Shown here piece after piece: positions 1 through 12,131 of a stretch of DNA of 64,000 bases. Each line of letters begins with the position of its first letter. Positions within the stretch are counted from its first letter, which is position 1. Source of the DNA: Lunularia cruciata. Its lineage: Eukaryota; Streptophyta; Marchantiopsida; Lunulariales; Lunulariaceae. A program made the position numbers and the translations under genes. The stretch spans positions 11,909,001 to 11,973,000 of the forward strand of contig OX419758.1 of the NCBI GenBank assembly GCA_948567375.1, read 5' to 3'. The notes beneath the pieces are model-generated. The model was not told where the DNA came from. It searched no databases and was given only the letters and a program-made list of their open reading frames with translations.

Positions 1-700
1 TACACACATCTTGCCAAACACACCAGTTACTTCCGGGTCATAGACTGCCAACCGAACCGAACCGGCCTTACCGTCCATACCCATTCTTGCATTCCCTCTA
101 CTGTGAATTTAAATTAATAGAATGGAGTACTCGTCGTTTTCTGAAATGTACACGAACATCAAGAGATGCACCTATAAAGACCTACATGAAAGATTAAAAT
201 CGCTTGGAGAACAGATGAGATTCCGACGCTAGAAACGTTTATACATGTAGCACCAGGTCTTTTCTCGGCGCCAAGTTCCCCAGTAACTTTTTGGTCTCTG
301 AACGTATTCATTATGCACCTTTTAGCTCACCACCATGAGATCTTGTTTCTCCCTTCAACTTGAAAGTTTTGAATATAGAAAGTCCTAGAGCCGTGAATTC
401 CTCAATGGAGCAGAAATATTCAAGGACAGAGCGAGGGACAGCTTCTTTCTAACTAAAATTCTGCTGATGGTAAGACAAGTCAGTACACAGATCGCCCGCC
501 ATTTGTATACTTCTCCTACCCATCTGAATTCATAGCACTCAAGAGCTGCTACCCGCCTTCGTGTACTCATTTTTTGTTTCCATCACAGGTCCTGCAGTAC
601 AAAGTTCACTGACTTTGACTCGTTGTGTTCTTTTCTTATAGACTCACCTACCTTTTACATTCACATTCTGAAAGGATCTTTGTGTGCTGAGATTTATCAT
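1..700. other. Left-edge sequence, unassigned
   Basis: No convincing gene is seen here. Base composition is more mixed than in the retroelement blocks and no family repeated elsewhere in the window occurs, so it may be low-copy DNA. A short minus-strand open frame (385-570) has no recognisable domain and I do not call it. The segment could be the 3' flank of the candidate exon at 701-970. Confidence 0.3.
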
Positions 701-970
701 TCACATTCGGAAGGGATCTACGTGTGCTAAGAAGTCTTGCTTGACAAGCCTTTTATCAACTAGAAACTTCTTATTTTCATCTGTATAACGAACGTACCGA
801 GCATTGATCTTGCTTGGATCAATTTCTCCGTCGTAGATTTGCTGACTCCCCAATTCTTTGAATAGATTCATTCTAGAGGCAGGAACTCTAGGAGCTCTGG
901 CCGTAGTTTCATCCCAAACTGACATGTAGAAAAGTACGGGGAAGTGTCTCAATCTTGCTTGTTTAATCTC
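701..970 (-). CDS. Candidate terminal exon of an unidentified host gene
   Basis: On the minus strand an open frame of about 90 codons follows a plausible 3' splice site (TTTCTGCCTAG immediately before position 970) and ends at a TGA just below 701. The peptide is mixed and charged and looks protein-like. It includes the stretch DGEIDPSKINARYVRYTDEN and ends in LAHVDPFRM. I do not recognise the family. It has no retroelement motif and no close repeat in the window. An ATG lies inside the frame but not at the 5' end, so it is more likely the last exon of a spliced gene than a complete gene. It could also be a pseudogene fragment. Confidence 0.3.
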   Translation of the reverse strand, partial: EIKQARLRHFPVLFYMSVWDETTARAPRVPASRMNLFKELGSQQIYDGEIDPSKINARYVRYTDENKKFLVDKRLVKQDFLAHVDPFRM

Positions 971-1025
971 CTAGGCAGAAACCACTCAGAGAAGAGGATA
1001 CGCATACCCATAGTGGTATCCTACA

Positions 1026-1135
1026 GAAAGGAGAAATTATCAACCACTCAATCAAAAGATCTAATCTAAAAAGCTCTTCAGAAAGGAGAAATTAACAACC
1101 ACTCAATCAAAAAATCTAATCTAAAAAGCTCTTCA
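1026..1135. repeat. Tandem duplication, 2 x 55 bp
   Basis: Positions 1026-1080 and 1081-1135 are two adjacent copies of a 55-bp unit starting GAAAGGAGAAATTA and ending AAGCTCTTCA. They differ at only two or three positions, so the duplication is recent compared with the flanking relics. Confidence 0.85.
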
Positions 1136-3573
1136 TAGTGGTGGTAGACTTCATGCCAAAGGCCTCTCCTTCCTTAAGAGCCTCTTTTACCTTGGCAGCT
1201 AGTCCTTTCTTTGCAAGGATATTTCATCCTGGCGCCATTGCTGATTACATACATCTCTTCCCCAAAAACACAATGCCAACAAAATCCAAAATAGACTCTC
1301 TTTTCTATTCCATGGTACTCTCAATGCTTCATCCTTCCCAGAACCCTTCTCACATTGACTTGCTTGTTCAGAATGTCAAGGGTAACTTCCTTGATAATGT
1401 GCAAATTTCTTGTCTAATTACTCAAACACATTCATGCTGAACATCAAGGGTAACTTCCTTGATTCATTGCAAATTTCCTAAGCAAGTACTCAAACACATA
1501 CTCCTACTACACGATTCCTCACCTCTACTTGAACAAGTATGCAATCAAAGATGTAAGCAAAAGCAACCCAAAGACTAAGAAGAGATGTTTGAGCTGAATA
1601 TTTTGTTTATGAGAGAAGTGGACATTTTTTTGTGGGTCCCAACCCATATATATACAATTTTCTACCTATCAAGCAAAGAAGATCGATGGCTGAGGATGCC
1701 CATAATATCCTAATTGCTCCTACTATACTTAATGCTAATCCTACCTATGGAGCTTATCCTAAGCGCAATTAAGATGTGTCTACCTAACCTCCTTCCTACT
1801 TGAGCTTTGTCCTCTCCCCGTCTGGAATGAGGGCCTACTCTCTGCTCTCTTGATGTCTACAAAGACAATAGGCTCCTGCTACTCTGATATTTAGTTTGGT
1901 TGGGGTGGGTGTCTTTATAGTGGATGATCCTTTGTTTTGCCTTTGATCATGCTGGTGAAGCTTGTCTTTGGCCTACAGAGCAGCATTTTCTTGACACAGA
2001 CCTACATCTTCCCTCTCAAGTACTTCTTGTGCACAAAGGATGCACTCTTCTCTTACCTCTACTTCCCCTATGGCTGGGAATAAAGGGGCTTTCATCGTTT
2101 TTGAACCCTCTGCCATGCTTTTCTTCTAGCTTAAAGGTCTGGCTTTGTGGTTGTAATGCCCAAGGGTGGATGTTCACTCCTCCTTGTGAAAATTGGTTGT
2201 TTGGGGAGAAGTTGGGGTTGGGGTAGATTGTACTTCTCCACCTTTTTCTGCACCCTTGTCAAACAAGATGAAAATCAATGTGAAGGATTGCTTGCTCATT
2301 GTAGGCATAGGATCTGGTTGTGGTCTTGCCTCTTTTTCTTCTTGAACTTCTTCTTCTTTGTCCTCTTCTTTCTCCTTCAAGAGTATTCTCCTTGTTCTCT
2401 TGGTGGTCTTTTCCTTGAGCCTGGCAAGGGTAGGGCGTTGTTTCTTGAGTATCAGCTCAGCAGCAGTTTCCTCCTACCCATGCTTCTCAAACCCAAGGTG
2501 TTGTAGGCTTCCTTTACCTCCACATATTTTCCTATGCAAGCAAAATCCACATCAATCTTTGCATATCATCAGCACTCTCTCTTGAGGCTCATCAAAATGT
2601 CCTCCCATGAAGAAGTGGTCCAAGTACTTCTTCTTTGATCAACAATCCCATACTCAAGTAAAAATTAACAACAAAGGGGGAGATAAGAGTTACTCCACTT
2701 TCTTCAATCTTTGATCCTACAAGCTCTCTTATTCTAGCCCAAAACATTGTTGCCCCATTCATAGGTCTTCCTTGGTACAAGTACTCATAGAAGATAGCCT
2801 AACTTTTGCTTAAATAATTTTCTTGCTTGGACTTGAACAACTTCATAATAGATTATTGCAAGATCCTTCTCGTATGATCATTAATTCCAAGGACACGCCA
2901 ATCATTGTTGGTCTTATTGCAACAAAAGGTAGAATTGAATTTCAACTCGAAGGCCAAATTTGGTTTTGTCCATAAGCTATCCAAAGTCATGCCATCTAGG
3001 GGTGAATTCCTAGGCCCTACCAATGCTCTTATGTCCAAGCAAAAAGATTCCCTCTCAAATTGATCAACTTGGGATCCTTGTTGTCATAAATTTCATGGAA
3101 CATAGCATGTCACTTTATTCACCATTCTCTAACAAGAATCTTGTTATGAACCAACTCCTATTGTTAGTACAAACCCCACTTGACTAATATGGGGGGCTTG
3201 ATTATGAATTATGAAGCATTGTGCATCCTTCATGGCACATACACGATAGCTACTTCCTTTCCGTTTTGTTTTCTCATCATTCGCCACTCTTGTTTACCCT
3301 TTTTCTTCTCTTTGCACAATTACCCTCTCTCAAAACACACAAGTTCAAGCAGAGGTTTCCTGCCAAGGTAGAAGGTAGCATGGCTAATTGGCCTAGATCA
3401 ATTTGGCAAAGGGTGAAGAGATTCTAAGTTTTAGAAAAATATCTATATTGTTGGTTCAACCTTTACAACTGTTTGGTGAGTCATCACTACTTGCACATAT
3501 AAGTAGTTAGCCCAATCAAATGGTCTCAATTATGGTTCTTGATCTATTAGCACCACCTTTATGCGGGTGTTGT
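1136..3573 (-). pseudogene. Decayed retroelement-like region, unassigned
   Basis: No intact gene. Minus-strand fragments at 2592-2780 and 2853-3038 read as broken pieces of one protein (for example GATMFWARIRELVGSKIEES followed by hydrophobic, aromatic-rich sequence). They resemble the long poorly characterised ORFs of plant gypsy-type elements, but this is an impression and no catalytic motif is present. A short imperfect direct repeat (CAAGGGTAACTTCCTTGAT) occurs twice around 1378-1465. The region lies beside the Y LTR-like block and is probably part of the same old insertion. Confidence 0.35.
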
Positions 3574-4330
3574 TGTAACAACCTGGTATATATCACTTTT
3601 GCAATAATCAAGTAAGTAAAGTTTGTTCGTGCAGAGATATGATTTAGAAATGTCTAAATACAAAGTCAAATATCACAATGTAGTCCTTGATTTTGTCTTT
3701 AATCTCTTAGATAGTAACTACACCCAAAAGAGAGTAACAAGGTAGCAACTACACCTAGAAGAGAGTAACAAGCACTAACTCACAATCTAGTCACAACAAT
3801 TTGTCACCCATAATCCAATTCCATCAAATATTTCCAAATAATCTTGATTGTGATGATTTAGATTCTCCTAAAAATGGCACTTCAATGCAAAACTACTTTG
3901 CCTCAATTTTTTGTTCCACCCCTCCATTGAAGGTACAACTTCCTTGATCAAAATTGCTTCACATCAACACTACGCTGCACTTACAATTGCAGACTACTAC
4001 CAACACTACAACTCCTCTCAGATCTAAAAAGGTATTGTTCCAATTGCACTTCACTCAGGATCAAACACACAAAATGAAGATCAAGGTTGTGGAATTCAAC
4101 ATCCAACAAGCACATTGATTTTCACTTTAGAATTATCCACACACTCACAAACACAATCACAATCACAATGTTTATACTCGAAATCAAGCTCAAGCGACAA
4201 GCAATGAAATCAACACTTTGCTTTATCTATTCTAAAAAATTATGAATATTGAACAACAACATAATGCAAATGCTCCCTTTAAATAGTAAAGCACTTGATA
4301 GTTACTGACAACTATACCGTCTCCTAACAA
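3574..4330 (-). mobile_element. LTR-like block of element Y, left copy
   Basis: The reverse complement of this block is clearly homologous to 49130-49743, although diverged. Both share an end with TG(T)-ACAACC followed by (T/A)TATCACTTTTGCA and a run ending near AGCTCAAGCG. The + strand edge at 3574 begins TGTAACAACC, as an LTR end would. On the minus strand a TATA-like CTATTTAAAG lies near 4280. Coiled-coil coding relics lie upstream in the element's own direction (4600-6260), so this would be a 3' LTR. The outer limit near 4330 is uncertain. Confidence 0.55.
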
Positions 4331-4599
4331 CTCTTCCTACCTGCAGATCCGAAATGACAATGCACCTCTTATATCTGCCTCTTCAAATCTCAAAACTGTT
4401 CCTACTCTAATCTGATGTCTACTTCTTCCTCGGCTTCCAATCCCAAAGTAACCTCACATACTACTCTATCCTTGGGTTTCACAACTACTAATTCTTCTAC
4501 CAATTCTAACACTTCTTCCTCCTAATCTACAATTCCTATCCTAGTTAACCCTTCTACTTCTTTATCTCTTGACCCACTCTTCTCTAATATCTTCAATGG

Positions 4600-6260
4600 T
4601 AACTTTTAAGATATCTATACTCCTATCTCATCTTCTTTGGGCTTTGCTCTTACATCTTTCCAAAGTTTATCTATCTCTAACTTAACCAAATATAATTTGA
4701 TCGTGATATTATCTTCCACTTCCAATATCTTCCTACCTACACAAGCTCTAAGACTGATCAATAATGAATTCAAATCTTTATCCTTTGCATATCTCCTCCT
4801 AGTTTCCTTTAGCAACAACTTCAACTCGTGCAATCTTGTTTCCTCAATCCGCACACAGGCTTTTGTACTTAGCATTGCATTCATCTTCATTACGATCTCC
4901 TTCAATGACTCGAGTCTCATCCTTCTCTCACGTTCTCAATCGGCCAGCCAATCTTCCCTATACATCACCAGTTCTGCCTCAAATTTTGTTTTCACCATCT
5001 CCTTCTCCTTCTCTTTCTGAACAATCTTCTCTTCCAGATTACAAAGTAACTCCCGCAATCTCTCTTCCTCTCTATATCTCACTGTCAACTCTCTTTGCCA
5101 AAGATGCGTCTTCTCTTCTACATTCTCCATCACTCTATTGAGCTCTTGCTCTTTCTGTGCTACTCTTGCGATAGCATGGATGATTTCTAATTGTGAATCA
5201 ACAAACTATTGGTTCAAGATTTCATACTCAACTATTTATCTTTCATTTGCTATGACATTTTGCTCTATTACTCGCTCTTTACTTCCCACTTCCTTCTTTA
5301 AATTTTCAATTACTTGATTCTGTACTACTGCATCTACTTGTAGTACTTCCCTCTGCTCCTCACCTTGGGTTATGGTCTCCTTCAACTCCAAGTTCTCTTT
5401 TTCTAATCTTGCCAACACCTGCAACACAGTCTTCACCTCTAGACATTTCAACTGCATATCTTTCTTCTTCTCCTCTAACTTCACTAACAACGGGCATACA
5501 ACATCCCGCAAATACTCTACTCCTTTGCTATGTTTTACCTTGACTTGCAGGTTTTTCACCTTCTTTGCTTCTTCTTCACTGGACACTCTTCTTCTCAGCC
5601 GCAGTCACCTTATTGGGATGGATTCTTCACTCCCCAAACTTCCGCTCTTCACTTCTCTTCTTCTACTCTGTCCCGCCTCATACGTCACCTTCCTTCTAGA
5701 AAGGACTACTCTTTGAATGATCACCCTCTTTTCCTCCTTCTCTAGAACTTCATCTTCTTGTCTCGGGTTACATTCTTTTGCTATTTCCAGCTTTTATTCT
5801 TCCTCCTTTGGTACTAGCTTCCTCTTCACTCTCGCTGCTTGCTTCACCACACTTCAACTTGAGTTTTGGTTCTTCCTCCTTCTTCAAGTCTTCTGACTTG
5901 TACTTAGCTTTGCCTTTTGATTCTTCACCTAACAACACGATTACCACCAGGTCTTTCCTCGGGTTTACCTTCTTGGTCTTCCAAGGTCTCGTCGCTGCTA
6001 CTTCTTCTTCTTCTTCTCATCTACTCCTCTTCTTTGACTTTGGAGTATTCACCTTCAACCACATGCTTTGCCCTGTCTGCACGTAGTACTTGTCACTGCA
6101 CTAATTTGCAAAATGTATTGCTGCTCCTCCGCATAAGCATCTTTTCTCAAGTCAGGATGGAAGTGTGACACCATCTTGTGTCTCTCTGCCGCATTCAGCA
6201 AATTCAATCCCAAGTAGAAATGGACTGCAAACATCACAATGTAATGCGGAGGCAACCTGT
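4600..6260 (-). pseudogene. Coiled-coil protein remnant of element Y
   Basis: Three consecutive minus-strand frames (5586-5236, 5133-4936, 4920-4615) and a charged stretch up to about 6260 encode Lys/Glu/Leu-rich sequence with heptad-like spacing, for example LARLEKENLELKETITQGEE. They read as one long coiled-coil protein broken by frameshifts and stops. No zinc knuckle, protease or polymerase motif occurs in it. A similar coiled-coil ORF lies next to the other Y LTR block at 49772, so I infer it belongs to the element, perhaps as a gag-like or accessory protein. Function unknown. Confidence 0.45.
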
Positions 6261-7404
6261 CCTACAAGTTCCACACCATTTGCTCGTACGTTGATGAAAA
6301 AACTTTGCCCAATTGATTGGCTCCCCTGCAAACATCTTATGAAAGAACACCATTTGATGTTTCATCACATAAGTAGTTCAGTCCATGTTGAAGATAACCA
6401 TCATTGCTCCTATGATGCCTCTCCTCACAGGGTCCTTGTAGCTCTCAACTTTGTAGCCATTCTTTATGCACTTTGAAGAAAATGTGTCTCTCACTTCTTG
6501 GGTTTCTTTAGTTACCTCTCCTTTCCCCAAGAACATGGCTCCCTGCTCCTCACCCGCCTCTCTTCTGAGTACTAACCTCCAATCCGGTCCAGCAAGCCGG
6601 ATTTCCTATCTTACCTTCTTCCTTGGGTCCATCAAGACATTTACTCTCAATGATCTTGGTCATGAAACCTGGAAAACTAAGGTTCTAGTTCCATGCCAAG
6701 AATGTGATCTGAAGCCTGCTCAAGACTTTGATTCTTGCGATGCCAGCTAATATCTAAATTGCATGATTTCTCATTGTGAATTTTGAGTTCTTCTTCCCAC
6801 CTCCCATCTTACTCTCTTCCACTATGGGTTGGTGGCTACTCTTCTGACTGATTCTTGGACTAACTCCCCTAAGTTCCTCTCGACACACTAGTGCATCTCT
6901 TCTTACACTTCCTTTTCCACGATCTCCCTCAGGACAACTCCTTAATGGTGATGGAAAACTACTTGTCATCTCTTTGTCTTGATCTTGATTCTTATAGAGG
7001 CACGCTTCCTCCGTCTTTCTTCACTTTGAGTTTCCACCGAGAAATCACACCTTCTTCATGCTCTTGTCATTGTCAATTTTCTCCCGCTCATAGGCCAGCC
7101 AGTTTTGTGTGCAGTAGTGAGAACTTTGTCTTCTGATACAAAGTCACTTTTCCTTGGGTTACAACCCGAAGACACCATTCTTCACCTTCTGATGTCATAT
7201 AGGTGCAATATGACTTCATTTGTACACTTCTTCTTCACAAATACAAAAAAAAACAAAATGTGGGTACCACAGTTGCTCCAAGCCAAGGGCTTTCTAGGGT
7301 AAATGATATTTTTGGCCTAAGGTCTTCCCAAGGCAAAGGTCTGCCTTCAAGGCAAAGACCTTCCAAGGCAAATGGTTCCCTCATCGAAGGTTGTCTATGT
7401 TGAC
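6261..7404. other. Unassigned relic sequence
   Basis: Only short broken open frames are visible. The minus strand continues the charged, low-complexity style of the coiled-coil block to about 7000. At 7300-7380 the motif AAGGCAAAG(G/A) recurs several times. No host gene is supported. Confidence 0.3.
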
Positions 7405-7745
7405 CATTACTTGTTGATGGTCAGATTTTGTGTTTGGGGTACTAACTACATGGTAGAGCCCACTATCACTAAGTGTCATTTGCACCATCAGATGTGCCAT
7501 TAACAAGACCATTAGGGTTGGAGACAAGGGGATATAATTTTGAAGTGCAGCTCCAAAGAGCTCACTTCTCTGATGTCGAGCCTTCGAGTTCTTGGTTATG
7601 GTGGATAGAGGCCGACAAGCATCACCTGGATTCTCTCAGCTAGAGTGGGTGTAGCTTGACTTTAATCAATGCCTAGTTGTTGGCCAATTATTAAGTGATA
7701 GATCAAGTACTAATTTGATTGAGTGTGAGTCAAGTTGTGTAAACA
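7405..7745 (+). repeat. Partial 5' LTR of element E
   Basis: This stretch, from ACTTGTTGATGGTCAG to AAGTTGTGTAAAC, matches the middle of the 3' LTR of E at 33908-34245 and, inverted, 46092-46370. The first ~200 bp of the LTR are missing, so the 5' end of E is truncated here. Confidence 0.7.
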
Positions 7746-9668
7746 AATTGATTACATCAAAGAAGTGATTCTTATCTAATTACATCAGAGAAGTAAGGTC
7801 AAGGATACCACCAAGCCTTGTTGATTGTTTGTAGCTTGATCATGTTCCAAAGATTCAAAGATTTCCTAAGAGTGATTGTGTGTAGGAAGTCTTTGAATTG
7901 GTGCAAATTTGGTAGTGATACAAGTGTGCGGGACCCTTGGTCAAATTTTGAGCAAAGAGAAGCATTTTTCAAGCCGTAGTTGTGATTTCGAGAGCAAGAA
8001 GTGAAGGAAAGACCAATTAGGCTTCAAGGCATAGGGCTGTGGGCTATGAAGGCCTAGAAGGGCCAACAAGTCAGGTTGCTAGCACGAGGCTAGCTAGTTT
8101 AGAGTAGATTTTGGTCATTGTTTGGCAAAATCTACCCACCTTGCTAGATTATGCTCAATAAGGTTTGACCCCTAGATCTTTAGTTTCTAGTTTTATGCCC
8201 TAGAAAATTGGTCTACCCTCACTTTTTGTTCGAATGATTGTTCCATTATTATTCATACACCTATATAACTTTGGATAGTAGAGACAATTTGATCCTATTC
8301 TTGGTGATCCTAGTAGCTTAGGAGATAAATAACTCATATTATATCAAATGCCAAATGGTGGTAGAGTTAATTCAATATTGCTTTATGAGATGGAGAGCTT
8401 TTGTTGAATGTCTTGTGATTTGGACCCCTCCATTCTCTGCTTCCTATTTTTGCACCATGTTTGTGTGAGGTGCCCTGACTTTAGAACATTGGTGCTTTGG
8501 TGTGCTCTTGGTAGTGAGGCTAGAGTGATGACCAATCAAACTACTTGTGTTTCTATCTGGTGAAGTAAGAAGTAATGACCTATAGACCGTTGTCACAGGG
8601 ATTGTATGGTCTCAAGAATGCATCGGGCACCTAATTGCTCGCACTTAGACTTCACAATTTTGCAATAGCACGAGTAGCATGCATACATTTTGATAGTTAA
8701 AACTATGAACTTATAATGAATATTGGGCCAATACAACAACACCTATTGCTGAGTTTCTTTTATTCCTTCTTGGTTGCAACAATTGCTACAATGTGTTTCA
8801 GTTTCTTACAATTATTGCCTAAAGGCTTTGTTGAACATTCAATAGTTGTGTATCACTGAGCTCCTAATAACTAATGACTATAGTCCAAAAAGTCACAACT
8901 TACTCTTGTCCTTTCCCTCAATTGATTGTGGTATTACCAGTCCCTATTTCCCTTGGACCTCCTTTTCTATTGTTCTTTGATTTCTTCTTCTTCTTGACCT
9001 TTCTCTTTGTTTCTTGCTGGTTCAATTTCTCTCCTCCCCACCAATTTCCTTTCATTCTAAAATAACACCCAATGCATCATCAATCCTCTCCTCCTCACAA
9101 GGCTCCTTGAACTCATTTCTAATAGAGTTGTGGGTGAATAAAAAGACATCAAAGACACTTCCATAGTCATTTGTGTGAAATGAAACTCAAACATATGTTT
9201 TAGTATCTAATCTGATATCTGATCAATCAAAACAAGGAAAATTTCCTTTCATTTACAAATAGACAAGCTGGATAGACAAGACAACAAGAAAATACAATAA
9301 ATGGATACACATGAGAGTTCTAAGGAGTCCACAAGATGGGAGCACATTTTCATAGAGTTGTTTAGAGAATAAGACTTTTGAGAGATGAGTTACTTGACTG
9401 ACAACAACTTCAAACTTTACATTGATGCTATAGATTACTATAGATTACTTGAATAGGAAACACTTGGACAAAACTATGATAACGCAATAAGTTTAAATGA
9501 AAGGATTTGATATTGAATATATAATTAGGAACATGTAGTGTTGAAGTCAAGCATAAATTTAGTAATGAGAAGATAAAAAATTATGGCTAGTGATTGCAAT
9601 TTTGAAGTTGATGAGTGATTGACCTTGAATACAATACAACAAAGGAAAACATTGACGACGATGTGGTC
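7746..9668 (+). other. Untranslated leader or start of E, no gene seen
   Basis: About 1.9 kb without a supportable gene. A short imperfect direct repeat (ATTACATCAAAGAAGTGATTC and ATTACATCAGAGAAGTAAG) occurs at 7750-7800. By position it should be the leader and gag start of element E, but I could not recognise gag motifs. Confidence 0.35.
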
Positions 9669-10345
9669 TATGAGCCTGCCTGTCGCTCACTCAAGATGAA
9701 CCTCTAATGGCCATTATGGTAGCACAACATGGACTAAGAATGCAAGGAACCCCAACTCCATCATACTCCTCCAAGGCTAACATTCCAAGACTCAAGACAT
9801 TGCTCACCCTAAACTCAATGAGAGAGAGATAATTACAAATGAAAGGATGATGAGTACCTCCTCACCTCTAGTTTATATACTTGTGAAATAGTACGCACCA
9901 AAGTTACTAATTATTGGAGTAACTCAAGTTACTAGGCTAAAAGTCAAGTAAAGTGAAAAAGTAAAAAGGAATATCCATCCACATGGGCATATTCCACTAA
10001 GCATGTAATCTTATCTTGACCCAACCACTAAGTTAAGGATTCATTCACATGGCTATCCTTGGACTATAGAACAATCCAAAACAAAACTGCTTGTGGGCCC
10101 AAGAGTTCTCAACTCTTTTCTCAAACCCAAACACCTAGGAATAATACTAAGTCAACACACTAGAATCCAAAATAGTGGTGCTCATCTTTTCCACTTCCTC
10201 TAAAATAAGGTCCCCACTTATCTTAGCTATGAATAACTTAGCTAATCATGACTAATATAGAACCATCCTTTATCCCTTTATAAATAATATCTCTCAAGTA
10301 TTTGTAATACTAAGCTAAATATCATAATACCACAACTATGCTCAC
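9669..10345 (-). mobile_element. Old solo LTR of family A (G)
   Basis: The segment aligns through most of its length with the 679-bp family-A LTR in reverse orientation (edge TATGAGCCTGCCTGTCGCTCACTC, where young copies have TGTGAGCCGG). It has many substitutions and a damaged outer end. No family-A internal sequence adjoins either side. It is therefore a diverged solo LTR or fragment, much older than copies A, B and C. Confidence 0.75.
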
Positions 10346-11240
10346 ACCCTTCATGACATGGAAGGGGTATTTCAGGACTGAGAGGGTCCACCAATGGACA
10401 ACTACCATGAGTTGAAGAGAGCTCACTTAGAGGAGATCAAGAATGGAGACAATATTGGTCTCCACATTATGTCTCTATCACTTTAGGCTCAGTTTCTAAG
10501 GGTAGATCAACTGTGCCCACGAGTTCTAGCTTTAGTAGCATTGGTGAACCTCTTGGTGATGGTGCTACTATGAGTGGAGGTACTATTACAAGAGGTGGTG
10601 TATTATCGAGGTTTAACCCCATGGTGGAGTTCTTGTATGAGGGAAAACTACCAATGAGTGCGGATTGACAAGATGAGTTGCTTGTAGGAGTTCTAGTGGA
10701 AGGCTTGAGAGTGCCTATGTGAGGCATACGCTTGCATGAGATGGCCGATCAATTTTATTTATGGAGTTACTAAGGTCCAATCAATCTAGTTATAGTATGG
10801 GATACTAGACAGGAAGTCATGACATAAAGTCCATGATGCTACATTGTTAAAGGCTACTTTGCGTATTTTGGCAGCGATCTTTGGTTTGGCTGAGTGTATT
10901 GAGCTCAACATGGTAGAATAAAGAGTGGTGATATTTGGATTTGGTAAGGAGACCTCATCCACAACTTTTACTTCTTCTAGAGCATAGCAGTGTGCACCAT
11001 GCCATGTTGGTTTCAGAGGATAGGCTGGATAGCCTAGATCCTATGGAGCAAGTGGAGGGCCTACCGTAGTTAGACCCTTACCTTTATTTTGGGGTCAGCA
11101 ATAGTCAGTGAGTGGTGGTGTTGCTTGTTGGGCTTGTGGTGGACCTGACCATAGGAGAGAGTGCACTCAGGGCAGCGGACCTCATACTTCAGGTGCATCA
11201 TAGCCAACATAAAGACAATGTGATTTGGACAAATTTGGTC
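10346..11240 (+). pseudogene. gag region of element E, first part
   Basis: Broken + strand coding sequence with stops in all frames. Near 11130-11175 one frame reads CWACGGPDHRREC, a degenerate CCHC zinc knuckle with one residue fewer than usual between His and the last Cys. This supports a gag nucleocapsid origin. The segment is cut at 11240 by element A and resumes at 19043 after a GGTC duplication. Confidence 0.5.
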
Positions 11241-11919
11241 TGTAACACCCATTTGTGCATGTGTGTGGTATTGTGATATTTAGCTTGGTATTACAAGTAC
11301 TTAAGAGATATTATTTATATAGAGATAAAGGATGGTTCTATATTAGTCATGGTTAGCTAAAGTTAGTCATAGCTAAGATAGATGGGACCTTACTTTAGAG
11401 GAAGTAGAAAAGATGAGCACCACTATTTTGGATTTTAGTGTGTTGACTTGGTATTATTCCTAGGTGTTTGGCTTTGGGGAAAGAGTTGAGAACTCTTGGG
11501 CCCGCAAGCCTTTTTGTTTTGGATTCTTCTTTAGTCCAAGGATAGCCCATGTGAAGGAATCCTTGCTTTAGTGGTTGGGTCAAGATAAGGGGAATATGCC
11601 CATGTGAATGGATATTCCTTTCTACTTTTTGACTTTACTTGACTTTTAGTCTAGTAACTTGAGTTACTACGGTAATTAGTAACTTTGGTACGTAACTATT
11701 TCACAAGTATATAAACAAGGAGTGAGGAGGTACTCATCATCCTTTCATTTGCAACTATCTCTCTCTCATTGAGTTCTCTAGTGAGCAATGTCTTGAGTCT
11801 TGGAGTGTTAGCCTTGGAGGAGTATGATGGAGTTGGGGTTCCTTGCCTTCTTAGTCCATGGTGCGCTACCATAATAGCCATCAGAGGTTCATCCTGAGTG
11901 AGAGACAGGCCGGCTCACA
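11241..11919 (+). repeat. 5' LTR of copy A
   Basis: 679 bp, TGTAACACCC...GGCTCACA. A TATA box (TATATAAA) lies at 11708-11715. About 70 bp upstream are two TTGACT motifs (W-box core) within TTTTTGACTTTACTTGACTT, and a palindrome-rich stretch of GTAAC/GTTAC motifs. These are the likely core promoter and upstream elements of the U3 region. Confidence 0.93.
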
Positions 11920-11923
11920 TTTT

Positions 11924-11940
11924 TGGTTCCGTTGCCGGGA
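11924..11940 (+). other. Primer-binding site, tRNA-Asp-like
   Basis: TGGTTCCGTTGCCGGGA begins four bases after the LTR. It matches the complement of the plant tRNA-Asp 3' end (TGGCGCCGTTGCCGGGG) except at positions 4-5 and the end. The same priming tRNA is used by Athila-type elements. Sequence is identical in copies B and C. Confidence 0.75.
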
Positions 11941-11960
11941 CCTCTCTAGAAGGCAAGATA

Positions 11961-12131
11961 ATGTTCCGCGTCCAATTCTACATTAGGCAGAAGGAGGCTA
12001 TGAGAGCTCACTTGGAGAGAACATTAGGAGAGGAGAGCGCTGAACTTATGTTAGAGAACCAAGATCCATTTGTATACCCTGTAGTTCATTATGATGTCTT
12101 TGAGGTGATTTTGTACATCTTGTACACATGA
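11961..12131 (+). CDS. Leader ORF-a (56 aa), unknown function
   Basis: First ATG-initiated frame after the primer-binding site, 56 residues. It is open in copies A, B and C with one or two substitutions. Its last 42 residues align without gaps to ORF-b at 13256: 19 identities, including shared MR, TLG, PFV and a terminal YILY. No known domain is recognised. The homology to ORF-b suggests an ancient internal duplication in the leader. It may be a translated small protein or the remnant of a larger upstream gag-like exon. The start at 11961 is chosen because frames extending further upstream lack an ATG. Confidence 0.5.
   Translation: MFRVQFYIRQKEAMRAHLERTLGEESAELMLENQDPFVYPVVHYDVFEVILYILYT

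Noticed and set aside
2147..2585. + strand frames rich in Phe/Leu/Ser near 2147-2585
   Set aside because: They are complements of purine-rich minus-strand coding remnants and have no domain.
7405..7745. Independent solo element
   Set aside because: Sequence matches the middle of the E LTR and its position fits the 5' end of E, so a truncated 5' LTR is simpler.
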